DNA of 64,000 bases from Chitinophaga pinensis. Its GTDB lineage: Bacteria > Pseudomonadota > Gammaproteobacteria > Burkholderiales > Burkholderiaceae_C. The position numbers and the translations under genes are program-made. Location: positions 62,001-126,000 of the forward strand of contig CALPRQ020000002.1 of NCBI GenBank assembly GCA_943326015.2, given 5' to 3'. This document shows, in pieces, positions 17,482 through 26,205 of this stretch. Under the pieces are notes generated by a model. It made no database searches and was not told where the DNA came from. It was given only the letters and a program-made list of their open reading frames with translations. Position 1 is the first letter of the stretch; each line of letters opens with the position of its first letter.

Positions 17482-17991
17482 TCAGCGCCGGCGCAGCAGC
17501 AGTCCGGCGCCCAGCGCGGCGACCAGCAGGAAGTTCAGGAACGACCAGTTGGCGATCGTCAGCCCGAGGAAGGTCCAGTCCACCGCACTGCAGTCGCCGC
17601 TGCCACGGAACAGCATCGGGATCACGCGACTGAGCGGGAACGACTCGATCATGCCGAACAGGTCGCGGCCGCAGGCCGTGACCTCGGGCGGGAACCACTG
17701 CAGCCAGCTCTGGCGCGCCGCGACACCGGCGCCGGTGAGCGACAGCAGCGCCATCAGGCCGCCGCTCCAGCGCGCGGCCGATGCGGGCAGCGCGGCGCCG
17801 ATGCCGGCCGCCAGCGCGACCAGGATGAACAGGTAGCGCTGCACGATGCACATCGGGCAGGGCTCAAGCCCGACCGCGTGCTGCAGATAGAGGCCGAAAG
17901 CCAGCAAGGCAATGCAGGCGGCGGCAATCAGCGCCAGCAGGCGGCGCGGCTGCTCGAAGAGTGAAAGTAAGGCTTGCAAGACTGAACCCAT
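17482..17991 (-). CDS. dsbB: Disulfide bond formation protein B
   Basis: This 169-residue inner-membrane protein has four helices and re-oxidises DsbA with quinone. The first periplasmic pair is CPMC near residues 45-48, and the second is formed by the Cys in TACGRD and in SGDCSAVDW. Both pairs are intact. The ATG at 17991 has AGGTG upstream; a GTG nine bases earlier is an alternative. It converges on ppk2 and is preceded by a bidirectional-looking terminator. Confidence 0.94.
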   Translation of the reverse strand: MGSVLQALLSLFEQPRRLLALIAAACIALLAFGLYLQHAVGLEPCPMCIVQRYLFILVALAAGIGAALPASAARWSGGLMALLSLTGAGVAARQSWLQWFPPEVTACGRDLFGMIESFPLSRVIPMLFRGSGDCSAVDWTFLGLTIANWSFLNFLLVAALGAGLLLRRR

Positions 17992-18022
17992 TGGTTGCAC
18001 CTAGGCGGAAACCCTAGTATCC

Positions 18023-18057
18023 AACAAAAAAGGACGGCCATCGGGCCGTCCTTTTCT
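18023..18057. terminator. Bidirectional Rho-independent terminator
   Basis: The 10-base perfect stem AAGGACGGCC (18030-18039)/GGCCGTCCTT (18044-18053) has an A-run on its left and T-run on its right, so it can stop transcription from either side. It lies just downstream of the ferredoxin reductase gene. Confidence 0.85.
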
Positions 18058-18078
18058 TCATGCCCGCACGGGCCAGGC

Positions 18079-18855
18079 TTACTGCTCGACGAAGGCGCGT
18101 TCGATCACGAAATCGCCCGGCGTGCTGGTGTTGCCTTCCTTGAAGCCGCGCTTCTCGCACAGCTCCTTCAGGGACTTGAGCATCTCGGGGCTGCCGCAGA
18201 TCATGACGCGGTCGGTCTCGGGATTCAGGTCGGGCAGGCCGGTCTCGCGCGCGACCTGGCCGCTCTCGATCAGGTCGGGGATGCGGCCCTGGCGCTCGAA
18301 GGATTCGCGCGTCACGGTCGGGTAGTAGATCAGCTGCTGGCTGACCATCTCGCCGAGGAACTCGTTCTGCGGCAGCTCACTCGTGATGTAGTCGCGGTAG
18401 GCCAGTTCCTTGACCTCGCGCACGCCGTGCATCAGGATGACCTTCTCGTAGCGCTCGTAGGTCTCGGGGTCGCGGATGATGCTCATCCAGGGCGCCAGGC
18501 CGGTGCCGGTGCCGATCAGGTACAGGTTCTTGGCCGGCAGCAGGTAGTCGAGCAGCAGGGTGCCGGTGGGCTTGCGGCCGACGACGATCTTGTCGCCCGG
18601 CTGGATATGCTGCAGGCGGCTGGTCAGCGGACCGTCTTGCACCTTGATGCTCAGGAACTCGAGGTGCTCCTCGTAGTTGGCGCTGGCGATGCTGTAGGCG
18701 CGCAGCAGCGGCTTGCCGTCTTCCTTGCGCAGGCCGATCATCGTGAAATGGCCGTTCGAGAAGCGCAGGGCCTGGTCGCGGGTGGTGGTGAAGCTGAACA
18801 GACGGTCGGTCCAGTGGTGAACGGTCAGAACGGTCTCTTCGAGGAATGCGCTCAT
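18079..18855 (-). CDS. fpr: Ferredoxin/flavodoxin-NADP+ reductase
   Basis: This 258-residue FAD enzyme exchanges electrons between NADPH and ferredoxin or flavodoxin. The FAD motif RAYSIAS is near residues 51-57, the NADP-site GTGTGLAPWMSIIRDP near 112-127, and the C-terminal end DFVIERAFVEQ fits the bacterial class. The start MSAFLEE at 18855 matches relatives; a 12-residue longer frame is less likely. Transcription runs into the hairpin at 18030. A possible FNR-type site lies about 150 bases upstream. Confidence 0.94.
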   Translation of the reverse strand: MSAFLEETVLTVHHWTDRLFSFTTTRDQALRFSNGHFTMIGLRKEDGKPLLRAYSIASANYEEHLEFLSIKVQDGPLTSRLQHIQPGDKIVVGRKPTGTLLLDYLLPAKNLYLIGTGTGLAPWMSIIRDPETYERYEKVILMHGVREVKELAYRDYITSELPQNEFLGEMVSQQLIYYPTVTRESFERQGRIPDLIESGQVARETGLPDLNPETDRVMICGSPEMLKSLKELCEKRGFKEGNTSTPGDFVIERAFVEQ

Positions 18856-18997
18856 GGTCTTGGTGTATGCGAGGCAGGGCCGGATCGGCAATGCCCGAGC
18901 CCTGGCGGCAATTCACCGCAGACAGGGCAGGATGGAAATATGGCAGCGCTGCCAGGCAGCAAAAACCCGTAGTGTAGCGGCAGGCCGCCACGGCCGC

Positions 18998-19011
18998 TTG
19001 ATCAGCGTCAA
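18998..19011. promoter_or_regulatory. Candidate FNR/Anr-type box
   Basis: TTGATCAGCGTCAA differs at one position from TTGATNNNNATCAA. It lies in the 299-base gap between fpr (minus) and yggX (plus), so it could serve either. No other clear operator is seen in that gap. Confidence 0.35.
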
Positions 19012-19154
19012 GCCCACTCGGGATACGGCATGCAAAGCTTGCTACAGTCTAAGGCTTGGTCAGCACAGGCTGGATTGTGCCTGCGCTTGCTGCAAAGCAG
19101 AACCAATAAAATTTCATACATTCATAACCTGAACTTCTAAAGAAGGAACGCAAG

Positions 19155-19430
19155 ATGGCGCGCACCGTTCAATGCATCAAGCTCGGCGTAGAGGCCGAAG
19201 GCCTGGATTTCCCGCCCTACCCCGGCGAGATGGGCAAGCGCATCTGGCAGAACGTCAGCAAGCAGGCCTGGGCCGACTGGCTCAAGCACCAGACCATGCT
19301 GGTCAACGAGAACCGTCTGAACCTGGCCGATGCCCGCGCTCGCCAGTACCTGGCGCGCCAGATGGAGAAGCATTTCTTCGGCGAGGGCGCCGACCAGGCC
19401 GCCGGCTACGTCCCGCCCACCGAGGGCTGA
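19155..19430 (+). CDS. yggX: Probable Fe(2+)-trafficking / oxidative damage protection protein YggX
   Basis: The 91-residue protein matches Ygg[23 protein letters not shown] at the start with the conserved Cys at residue 7, then [27 protein letters not shown]. The family protects Fe-S clusters from oxidants and takes part in iron handling in the cytoplasm. The ribosome site AAGAAGGAA precedes the ATG. mnmC follows 4 bases after its stop. Confidence 0.95.
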   Translation: MARTVQCIKLGVEAEGLDFPPYPGEMGKRIWQNVSKQAWADWLKHQTMLVNENRLNLADARARQYLARQMEKHFFGEGADQAAGYVPPTEG

Positions 19431-19434
19431 GGCC

Positions 19435-21267
19435 ATGCACCCTGCTGACACCCGTACCGAGCGTCCAGCGCCAGCGGCCCCCCTGTCCTGGGCCGGCCAG
19501 CCGGTCTGGCATCAGCTCGAGATCGGCGTTGGCACGGGGTTGAATTTCCTAAGCCGCTGGCGCGATTGGCGCAACGATGCGCAGCGGCCCGAGCGCCTGT
19601 TCTACACCGCGGTCGATTCCGCGCCGGTCGTGGCAAGCGAACTGCTGCAAGCGGCCGCCTGCGAGCCCGATCTGTCGGAATTGACCGAGCAGCTAGCAAA
19701 GCGCTGGCAGGCCTTGCTGCCGGGTGTGCACCGGTTCTTGTTCGATGACGAACGGGTGCTGCTGACGCTGTGCGTCGGCCAGGCGCAGGACTGGCTGCCG
19801 ACGCTGGACGCGGTGGTTGACCAGATCTGGCTGTCCCGGCAGCACCCCGATAGTGACGCCCTCGACTCCCGATCAGCCTCGATGGGCCAGGAACGCGACC
19901 AGGCCCGCATGCTGGCGCGCCTGTGCCGACCGGGCAGCCGCCTGAATGGCGACCGCGCCAGCGCCGCCCTGCAAGCCGAGCTGATCGCGGCCGGCTTCGA
20001 ACTGCCCGAACTGGCCCTGGCAGCGGGTGCCGGACTGCAAGCCCGATATGCGCCGCGCTGGCAGCCCAGGTCGGCGCTGCGCCCGCGCGCCGCCGGTGCC
20101 GGTCGCCACGCGGTCGTGGTGGGCGGCGGCCTGTCGGGCTCGGCCGTGGCCTGGAGCCTGGCGCAGCGCGGCTGGACGGTCGAGCTGCTGGACCAGGCGG
20201 CCGAACCGGCCACGGGCGCATCCGCCTTGCCGGCCGGACTGGTGGCACCCCATGTGTCGCCCGACGATGCGGCGCTGTCGCGCCTGACCCGCGCCGGCGT
20301 GCGGCTGACGCTGCAGCGGGCCGCTGAGCTGCTGCCCGAGGGCGAGGACTGGGCACCCAGCGGCGTGCTGGAACACCAGATCGAGGGCAAGCACAGCCTG
20401 CCGCGCAGCGAGGCTTGGCAGCAGGTGGGTCTGCAGTCCAGCCGCGCGGCCGGTCCGGACGAACTGGCGGGCGCCGGCCTGCCCCCCGGCACACAAGCAC
20501 TCTGGCACGGCCTGGCCGGCTGGCTGCGCCCGGTGCAACTGGTCGCCGCGCAACTTCGGCATCCCAACATCCAATGGCGCGGTGGCTGCCAGGTCGCGGC
20601 GCTGGCGCCGCTGGCCGAGGGTGGCTGGCATCTGCTCGACGCGGACGGTGCCGAACTGGCCCGTGCCGAACAGGTCGTGATCGCCTCGGCCTACGACACG
20701 CGCGCCTTGCTGCAGCGCAGCGGCCTGGCGTCACCGCCGCTCAATCCGCTGCGCGGCCAGATCAGCTGGGGCGCGATCGACGAGCTGCCCGAGTCGGTCA
20801 GCGTCCTGCTGCCCGCCATGCCGGTCAACGGCCACGGCTGCTTCGTCAGCGGCACGCCGGGACCGGATGGACGCCCGGCGTGGATCGCCGGCTCGACCTT
20901 CGAGCGCGGCGCACCAGACGCGGGCCTCAAGCCCGAGGACCAGATCGCCAACCGCGACAAGCTGCTGCGTCTGCTGCCGGCACTCGGGGCGGCGCTGGCG
21001 CCGGCTTTCGAGCAGGCGGGCGCCTGGGCCGGGCTGCGCTGCACGCTGCCGGACCGGGTGCCGGCCGTCGGCCCGCTGGACCCGCAGGCCTGGCCGGGAC
21101 TGCATGTCTGCGCCGGCATGGGCGCGCGCGGCCTGACGCTGTCGGTGCTGAGCGGCGAGCTGCTCGCCGCGCTGTTGCATGGCGAGCCCTGGCCGATCGA
21201 GCGCCGGCTGGCGCAGTCGCTGCTGGCCTCACGCTTCATCAAGCCGGCACCGACCAGGACCGCTTGA
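19435..21267 (+). CDS. mnmC: MnmC-type tRNA modification protein with eroded methyltransferase half
   Basis: MnmC makes mnm5s2U34 in tRNA, using an FAD oxidase half to strip carboxymethyl and a methyltransferase half to methylate. This 610-residue protein has a good oxidase half: the GGGLSGSAVAWSLAQRG dinucleotide site near residue 226 and the C-terminal GMGARGLTLSVLSGELLA. The N-terminal half is short: it begins almost at the SAM motif (EIGVGTGLNFL), lacks the usual upstream segment, and has no WFLDGFAP motif where DQIWLSRQHPDSD stands. The oxidase is probably active; methylation is doubtful. Confidence 0.85.
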   Translation: MHPADTRTERPAPAAPLSWAGQPVWHQLEIGVGTGLNFLSRWRDWRNDAQRPERLFYTAVDSAPVVASELLQAAACEPDLSELTEQLAKRWQALLPGVHRFLFDDERVLLTLCVGQAQDWLPTLDAVVDQIWLSRQHPDSDALDSRSASMGQERDQARMLARLCRPGSRLNGDRASAALQAELIAAGFELPELALAAGAGLQARYAPRWQPRSALRPRAAGAGRHAVVVGGGLSGSAVAWSLAQRGWTVELLDQAAEPATGASALPAGLVAPHVSPDDAALSRLTRAGVRLTLQRAAELLPEGEDWAPSGVLEHQIEGKHSLPRSEAWQQVGLQSSRAAGPDELAGAGLPPGTQALWHGLAGWLRPVQLVAAQLRHPNIQWRGGCQVAALAPLAEGGWHLLDADGAELARAEQVVIASAYDTRALLQRSGLASPPLNPLRGQISWGAIDELPESVSVLLPAMPVNGHGCFVSGTPGPDGRPAWIAGSTFERGAPDAGLKPEDQIANRDKLLRLLPALGAALAPAFEQAGAWAGLRCTLPDRVPAVGPLDPQAWPGLHVCAGMGARGLTLSVLSGELLAALLHGEPWPIERRLAQSLLASRFIKPAPTRTA

Positions 21268-21316
21268 GCCCCTGCCTTGGCAGGGGCTGGCTGGCCCAAG
21301 CAACGTCCGCCAACGC

Positions 21317-21362
21317 ATATAACTTTTTTCATATGTAGAAAAAAGAAAAAAATCGTTGGGGA
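21317..21362 (+). promoter_or_regulatory. AT-rich control region ahead of the sulfur cluster
   Basis: A sharply AT-rich block with CATATAACTTTTTTCATATG (21316-21335) and A-tracts lies directly before the TauE-like gene, within otherwise GC-rich DNA. LysR-type CysB/Cbl regulators bind AT-rich, ATAA-containing sites in front of sulfur genes, so a CysB-type site is plausible. No exact site can be fixed. Confidence 0.35.
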
Positions 21363-21392
21363 TTATTAAGGCCGCCTTTACAGTTGCGACCC

Positions 21393-22208
21393 ATGCACGA
21401 TATTGGCTTTGTCATCGCGGGTTTCGCAGTCGGTCTGATCGTCGGTCTGACCGGCGTCGGCGGCGGCTCGCTCATGACCCCCATCCTGATCTTCTTCTTT
21501 GGTGTCAAGCCCTACATGGCGGTCGGCACCGATTTGCTGTTCGCGGCCTTCACCAAGGCCGGCGGCACCGTCAGCCTGATGAAAAAGCGCTTGGTACCCT
21601 GGCGCGTGGTCGGCCAGCTCTGCTCGGGCAGCATCCCGGCGGCTCTGATCACGCTCTATCTGCTGCATTCGGTCGGTCCGGCCGGCGCTGCGGTGCAAAA
21701 GCTCATGACGACCACGCTGGGCTGCGCGCTGCTGCTGACCGCTGCGGCCACCTTGTTCAAGGCCGTGCGCATGCGCAAGCCCCCGGTGCGCGTGATGAAC
21801 AGCCAGGGCGCCGTGACGCCCGTCGGCGAGAGCGACGCCGCGATGCGCGCCCGCCACTGGAGCCTGCCGGTGCTGTTCGGCGCGCTGATCGGCTCGCTGG
21901 TCACACTCACCTCGGTCGGTGCCGGCGCCATCGGCGTGACGGTGCTGATGATCCTGTTTCCACTGCTGCCGCTGCCGCGTATCATCGCGGCCGATATTGC
22001 CTACGCCGTGCCGCTGACCCTGGTCGCGGGCCTGGGTCATGCCTCGCTGGGCTCGGTCGACTGGCCGCTGCTGCTCAAGCTGCTGGCGGGCTCGCTGCCC
22101 GGCATCTGGATTGGGGCGCAACTGATCCACAAGACCCCCGAACGCCTGGTGCGCTCGCTGCTGGCGCTGCTGCTGGCCTATGCCGGCACCAAGCTGATCG
22201 TCATCTGA
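21393..22208 (+). CDS. TauE/SafE-family sulfite (or sulfate) transporter
   Basis: The 271-residue membrane protein has about eight hydrophobic helices. Two family repeats are visible: FAVGLIVGLTGVGGGSLMTP near residues 11-30 and GALIGSLVTLTSVGAGAIG near 170-188. TauE/SafE proteins move sulfite or sulfur-containing anions. Being first gene of the cys cluster suggests sulfite export or sulfate uptake for assimilation. The ATG at 21393 is chosen over a TTG nine bases upstream. Confidence 0.9.
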   Translation: MHDIGFVIAGFAVGLIVGLTGVGGGSLMTPILIFFFGVKPYMAVGTDLLFAAFTKAGGTVSLMKKRLVPWRVVGQLCSGSIPAALITLYLLHSVGPAGAAVQKLMTTTLGCALLLTAAATLFKAVRMRKPPVRVMNSQGAVTPVGESDAAMRARHWSLPVLFGALIGSLVTLTSVGAGAIGVTVLMILFPLLPLPRIIAADIAYAVPLTLVAGLGHASLGSVDWPLLLKLLAGSLPGIWIGAQLIHKTPERLVRSLLALLLAYAGTKLIVI

Positions 22209-22232
22209 ACCTGTTTTTGAACCTGAAATCGC

Positions 22233-24020
22233 ATGTACCAGTACACCGAATTTGACCGCCAGTTCGTGCATCAGCGCGCCGAACAGTTCCGCGACCAGCT
22301 CGATCGTTTCCACGCCGGCACCCTGGGCGGTGACGAATTCAAGCCCTTGCGGCTGCAGAACGGCTGGTACATCCAGCGTCACGCGCCGATGCTGCGCGTC
22401 GCCGTGCCCTACGGCGAACTCAGCACCACGCAGCTGCGCGTGCTGGGCCGGATCGCACGCGAATACGACCAGCCCAGCCACGAGGTGTTCCAGGGTGCCG
22501 TCGCCGCGCAGAACAAGCTCGGCGACATCCAGCTGCGTGACGGCCAGGCCATCGGCAGCCGCCTCAAGACCGGCTATGCCCATTTCACGACGCGCCAGAA
22601 CGTCCAGTTCAACTGGATTCCGCTGACCCAGGCCGCCGACGTGATGGACCTGCTGGCCACGGTCGGCCTGCATGGCATCCAGACCAGCGGCAACTGCATC
22701 CGCAACACCACCAGCGACGCGCTGGCCGGCGTGGCGGTCGACGAGATCGCCGACCCGCGCCCGTTCGGCGAGATCCTGCGCCAGTGGAGCACGCTGCACC
22801 CCGAGTTCGGTTTCCTGCCGCGCAAGTTCAAGTGCGCCATCGTCGGCGCGACCGAGGACCGCGCCGCGATCGCCTGGCATGACGTCGGCCTCAAGCTCAA
22901 GAAGAACGAGGCCGGCGAGCTCGGTTTCGAGGTGCTGGTCGGCGGCGGCATGGGCCGCACCCCGGTGATCGCGACCACCATCCGCGACTTCCTGCCCTGG
23001 AACCAGCTGCTCAACTACCTGGAAGCGGTGATCCGCGTCTACAACCTCTGGGGCCGGCGCGACAACCTGTACAAGGCGCGCATCAAGATCCTGGTCAAGG
23101 CCGAGGGCCAGCGCTACTTCGACGAGGTCGAGACCGAGTTCCGCCGCATCCTGGAACAGGACGGCGGCCCGCACACCATCACCGAGGCCGAACTGGCACG
23201 CGTGCAGGCCTGCTTCGTCGAGCCGACGATCGATTTCGCCACCCCGGCTGCGGCGCCGGTCACGGCCGAGGAAGAGGCCGAATTCCAGCGCTGGCTGGCG
23301 CGCAATGTGCAGCCGCACCGCAACCCGGGCTTGAGCGCGGTCACGCTGTCGTTCAAGCGCGTGGGCCAGTCGCCCGGCGACGCGACCGCCGACCAGCTCG
23401 ACGCGGTGGCTGAACTGGCCGACGCCTTCAGCGCGGGCGAGCTGCGCGTGACCCATGACCAGAACCTGGTGCTGCCCTGGGTCCGTGCCGACCAGCTGCC
23501 CGAAGTCTGGCGCGAGGCCAAGCGCCTGGGTCTGGCCAAGGCCAATGTGCGCCTGCTGACCGACATGATCGCCTGCCCGGGTGGTGACTTCTGCGACCTG
23601 GCCAATGCGCGCTCGCTACCGCTGGCCGATGCCATCACCGAGCGCTACCAGGACCTGGACGAGCTCGATGACCTGGGCGAGATCGACCTGCACATCAGCG
23701 GCTGCATCAACAGCTGCGGTCACCACCACAGCGGCCATATCGGCATCCTGGGCGTCGACAAGGACGGCAAGGAGTGGTACCAGATCACGCTGGGCGGCTC
23801 GGACGGCTCGGACCTGAGCGGCGCGCCGACCCCCGGCAAGGTGATCGGCCCGTCGTTCGCACACAATGAAGTCCCCGACGTGATCGAAGCCCTGCTCGAC
23901 ACCCATGTCGCGCAGCGCCAGGCCGGCGAGACCTTCCTGGCCACCTACCAGCGCGTCGGCGCCGAGCCTTACAAGGCCGCCGCCAACGCCGTGCGTGTCG
24001 CCACCGCGCGCACCGAATGA
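22233..24020 (+). CDS. cysI: Sulfite reductase (siroheme, 4Fe-4S)
   Basis: The 595-residue enzyme reduces sulfite to sulfide in cysteine synthesis. The duplicated ferrite-reductase halves and cluster ligands are present: CPGGDFCDLA near 450-459 and SGCINSCGHH near 491-500 give the four Cys of the Fe-S/siroheme site; RNTTSDALAG also fits. It starts 24 bases after the TauE-like gene and overlaps the upstream in-frame ATG of the DUF934 gene. The electron donor is probably ferredoxin, as no CysJ is here. Confidence 0.95.
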   Translation: MYQYTEFDRQFVHQRAEQFRDQLDRFHAGTLGGDEFKPLRLQNGWYIQRHAPMLRVAVPYGELSTTQLRVLGRIAREYDQPSHEVFQGAVAAQNKLGDIQLRDGQAIGSRLKTGYAHFTTRQNVQFNWIPLTQAADVMDLLATVGLHGIQTSGNCIRNTTSDALAGVAVDEIADPRPFGEILRQWSTLHPEFGFLPRKFKCAIVGATEDRAAIAWHDVGLKLKKNEAGELGFEVLVGGGMGRTPVIATTIRDFLPWNQLLNYLEAVIRVYNLWGRRDNLYKARIKILVKAEGQRYFDEVETEFRRILEQDGGPHTITEAELARVQACFVEPTIDFATPAAAPVTAEEEAEFQRWLARNVQPHRNPGLSAVTLSFKRVGQSPGDATADQLDAVAELADAFSAGELRVTHDQNLVLPWVRADQLPEVWREAKRLGLAKANVRLLTDMIACPGGDFCDLANARSLPLADAITERYQDLDELDDLGEIDLHISGCINSCGHHHSGHIGILGVDKDGKEWYQITLGGSDGSDLSGAPTPGKVIGPSFAHNEVPDVIEALLDTHVAQRQAGETFLATYQRVGAEPYKAAANAVRVATARTE

Positions 24021-24049
24021 ACGCCTGCCGACCCGAGGAGAACGAGAAC

Positions 24050-24427
24050 ATGAAACTGCTGACCGCACAAGACATCGCCGCCGACAGTGCCGAAGGCGTG
24101 CTGGCCGTGGCCAACGACACCGACGTGCAGACGCTGGAGCTGGCCGGGGTGCAGCGCATCGAGCTGGTCTTCCCCAAGTTCGCCGATGGCCGCGCCTTCA
24201 GCCAGGCCTTCGAGCTGCGCCGCCGGCTGGGCTTTGCGGGCATGATCCGCGCCACCGGCGACGTGCTGGTCGACCAGCTGGTGCAGATGCAGCGCTGCGG
24301 CTTCTCGGAAGCCGTGCTGCGCGCCGACCAGGACCCGGCCGTGGGGCACAAGCTGCTGCAGCATTACAGCGGCTTCTACCAGGGCGATGCGACCGACCTG
24401 CAACCGCGCTTCGCCAAGACGGCCTGA
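24050..24427 (+). CDS. DUF934 protein of sulfite reduction cluster
   Basis: The 125-residue protein belongs to DUF934, found almost always between cysI and cysH in proteobacteria. The conserved FPKFADGRAFSQAFELRRRLGF stretch is near residues 41-62, followed by GDVLVDQL and the C-terminal FYQGDA. Its role is not established in detail; a helper in sulfite reduction is likely by context. The ATG at 24050 follows CGAGGAG; an ATG at 24017 overlapping cysI is an alternative. Confidence 0.88.
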   Translation: MKLLTAQDIAADSAEGVLAVANDTDVQTLELAGVQRIELVFPKFADGRAFSQAFELRRRLGFAGMIRATGDVLVDQLVQMQRCGFSEAVLRADQDPAVGHKLLQHYSGFYQGDATDLQPRFAKTA

Positions 24428-24438
24428 AGGAGCACGAG

Positions 24439-25212
24439 ATGAGCGAAGTTTCCAGCCTGGGCGGCTCGTCCGCCTTCAAGCCGCAGCGCCTGTCGGCCAC
24501 CGAGCTGCACGCCAAGCCCTCGGCCGACTACGCCGACAAGCTCGCGACCTCGCTGGCGCTGCTGCAGCGCGCCGCGGCCGAATTCCAGCCGATCAAGCAG
24601 GCGTCGAGCCTGGGCGCCGAGGACGTGGTGATCACGCACCTGATCAACGCGCTGGCGCTCGACATTCCGGTGTTCGTGCTCGAAACCGGCCGCCTGCACC
24701 CCGAGACGCTGGCGCTGCTTGAGCGCACCGAGGCCCATTCCCGCGCCCCGGTCCAGGTCTACCGCCCGCAACACGAGGCGGTGATCCAGTTCGTGCGCGA
24801 CAAGGGCCAGGACTCGATCTACGACAGCATCGCGCTGCGCAAGGAATGCTGCGGCATCCGCAAGATGGAGCCGCTGGCGCGTGCGCTCGCGGGCCAGAAG
24901 GCCTGGATCACCGGCCTGCGCCGCGAGCAGTCGAACGCCCGCGCCGAGGTGCCGCTGATCGACGAGTCCGAAGTCGCGACCAAGGGCCTGACCAAGTTCA
25001 ACCCGCTGGCCGACTGGAGCTGGGGCGATGTCTGGCATTACATCGCGGAGAATCAGGTCGACTACAACCCGCTGCACGACCAGTTCTTCCCGAGCATAGG
25101 CTGCGCACCGTGCACCCGCGCGATCAGCCTGGGCGAGGAGTTCCGCGCCGGCCGCTGGTGGTGGGAAGACGAGTCCGCCAAGGAATGCGGCCTGCACGTC
25201 AAGAAGGCGTGA
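24439..25212 (+). CDS. cysH: Adenylylsulfate (APS) reductase
   Basis: This 257-residue enzyme reduces activated sulfate to sulfite. The signature SLGAEDVVITHL is near residue 56, GRLHPETLALL near 82, and two Cys pairs (KECCGIRK and GCAPCTRA) ligate a 4Fe-4S cluster. The cluster pairs indicate the APS-using rather than PAPS-using type, which fits the lack of a CysC kinase. The C-terminal ECGLHV carries the catalytic Cys. It starts 11 bases after the DUF934 gene with AAGGAG. Confidence 0.95.
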   Translation: MSEVSSLGGSSAFKPQRLSATELHAKPSADYADKLATSLALLQRAAAEFQPIKQASSLGAEDVVITHLINALALDIPVFVLETGRLHPETLALLERTEAHSRAPVQVYRPQHEAVIQFVRDKGQDSIYDSIALRKECCGIRKMEPLARALAGQKAWITGLRREQSNARAEVPLIDESEVATKGLTKFNPLADWSWGDVWHYIAENQVDYNPLHDQFFPSIGCAPCTRAISLGEEFRAGRWWWEDESAKECGLHVKKA

Positions 25213-25216
25213 CACT

Positions 25217-26173
25217 GTGAACGCCCGCACCGAACCCCAACTGCTCAACTCACAAGACAAGAACATGAGCCACCAACTCAACAACTCGCACCTCGACGCG
25301 CTGGAAGAAGAAACCATCTTCATCCTGCGCGAGGTCGCCGCCACCTTCGAGCGCCCCGCCATGCTGTTCTCGGGCGGCAAGGACTCGCTCGTGATGCTCA
25401 AGTGCGCCGAGAAGGCGTTCGGCATCGGCCGCATCCCGTACCCGCTGCTGATGATCGATACCGGCCACAACTTCAAGGAAGTGACCGATTTCCGCGATTT
25501 CCGCGCCCAGGAACTCGGCGCCGAGCTGATCGTGCGCAGCGTGGAGGACTCGATGGCGCGCGGCACCGTGCGCCTCTCCCATCCCGAGGAAAGCCGCAAC
25601 GCGCACCAGTCGGTCACGCTGCTGGAGTCGATCGAGGAATTCCGCTTCGACGCGCTGATGGGCGGCGCCCGCCGCGACGAGGAAAAGGCGCGCGCCAAGG
25701 AGCGCATCTTCAGCCACCGCGACAGCTTCGGCCAGTGGCAGCCCAAGGCCCAGCGGCCCGAGCTCTGGACGCTGTTCAACACCCGCCTGCAGCCGGGCGA
25801 GCATTTCCGCGTCTTCCCGATCAGCAACTGGACCGAGATGGACGTCTGGCAGTACATCGAGCGCGAGCAGATCGGCCTGCCCAGCCTCTACTACACGCAC
25901 CAGCGCGAGATCGTCGAGCGCAAGGGCCTGCTCGTTCCCGTCACGCCGCTGACCCCGCCCAAGGAGGGCGAGCAGGTCGTGCTGCGCGACGTGCGCTTCC
26001 GCACCGTGGGCGACATCACCTGCACCTGCCCGGTCGCCAGCACCGCCGCCACCCCGGGCGAGATCGTGATCGAGACCCTGGCCGCCGACCTGTCCGAGCG
26101 CGGCGCGACCCGCATGGACGACAAGACCAGCGACGCGTCGATGGAAAAGCGCAAGCGCGAAGGCTATTTCTAA
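25217..26173 (+). CDS. cysD: Sulfate adenylyltransferase small subunit
   Basis: CysD with CysN makes APS from ATP and sulfate. The 318-residue protein has the ATP-pyrophosphatase loop LFSGGKDSLVML near residues 52-63, and family stretches RRDEEKARAKER and WTEMDVWQYI. The GTG at 25217 has AAGAAGG upstream and is preferred; the internal ATG at 25265 would also preserve the conserved region. It lies 4 bases after cysH, and cysN follows. Confidence 0.95.
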   Translation: MNARTEPQLLNSQDKNMSHQLNNSHLDALEEETIFILREVAATFERPAMLFSGGKDSLVMLKCAEKAFGIGRIPYPLLMIDTGHNFKEVTDFRDFRAQELGAELIVRSVEDSMARGTVRLSHPEESRNAHQSVTLLESIEEFRFDALMGGARRDEEKARAKERIFSHRDSFGQWQPKAQRPELWTLFNTRLQPGEHFRVFPISNWTEMDVWQYIEREQIGLPSLYYTHQREIVERKGLLVPVTPLTPPKEGEQVVLRDVRFRTVGDITCTCPVASTAATPGEIVIETLAADLSERGATRMDDKTSDASMEKRKREGYF

Positions 26174-26205
26174 GCCCCCGTCAGACCCGCAACGAGACTA
26201 GACAC

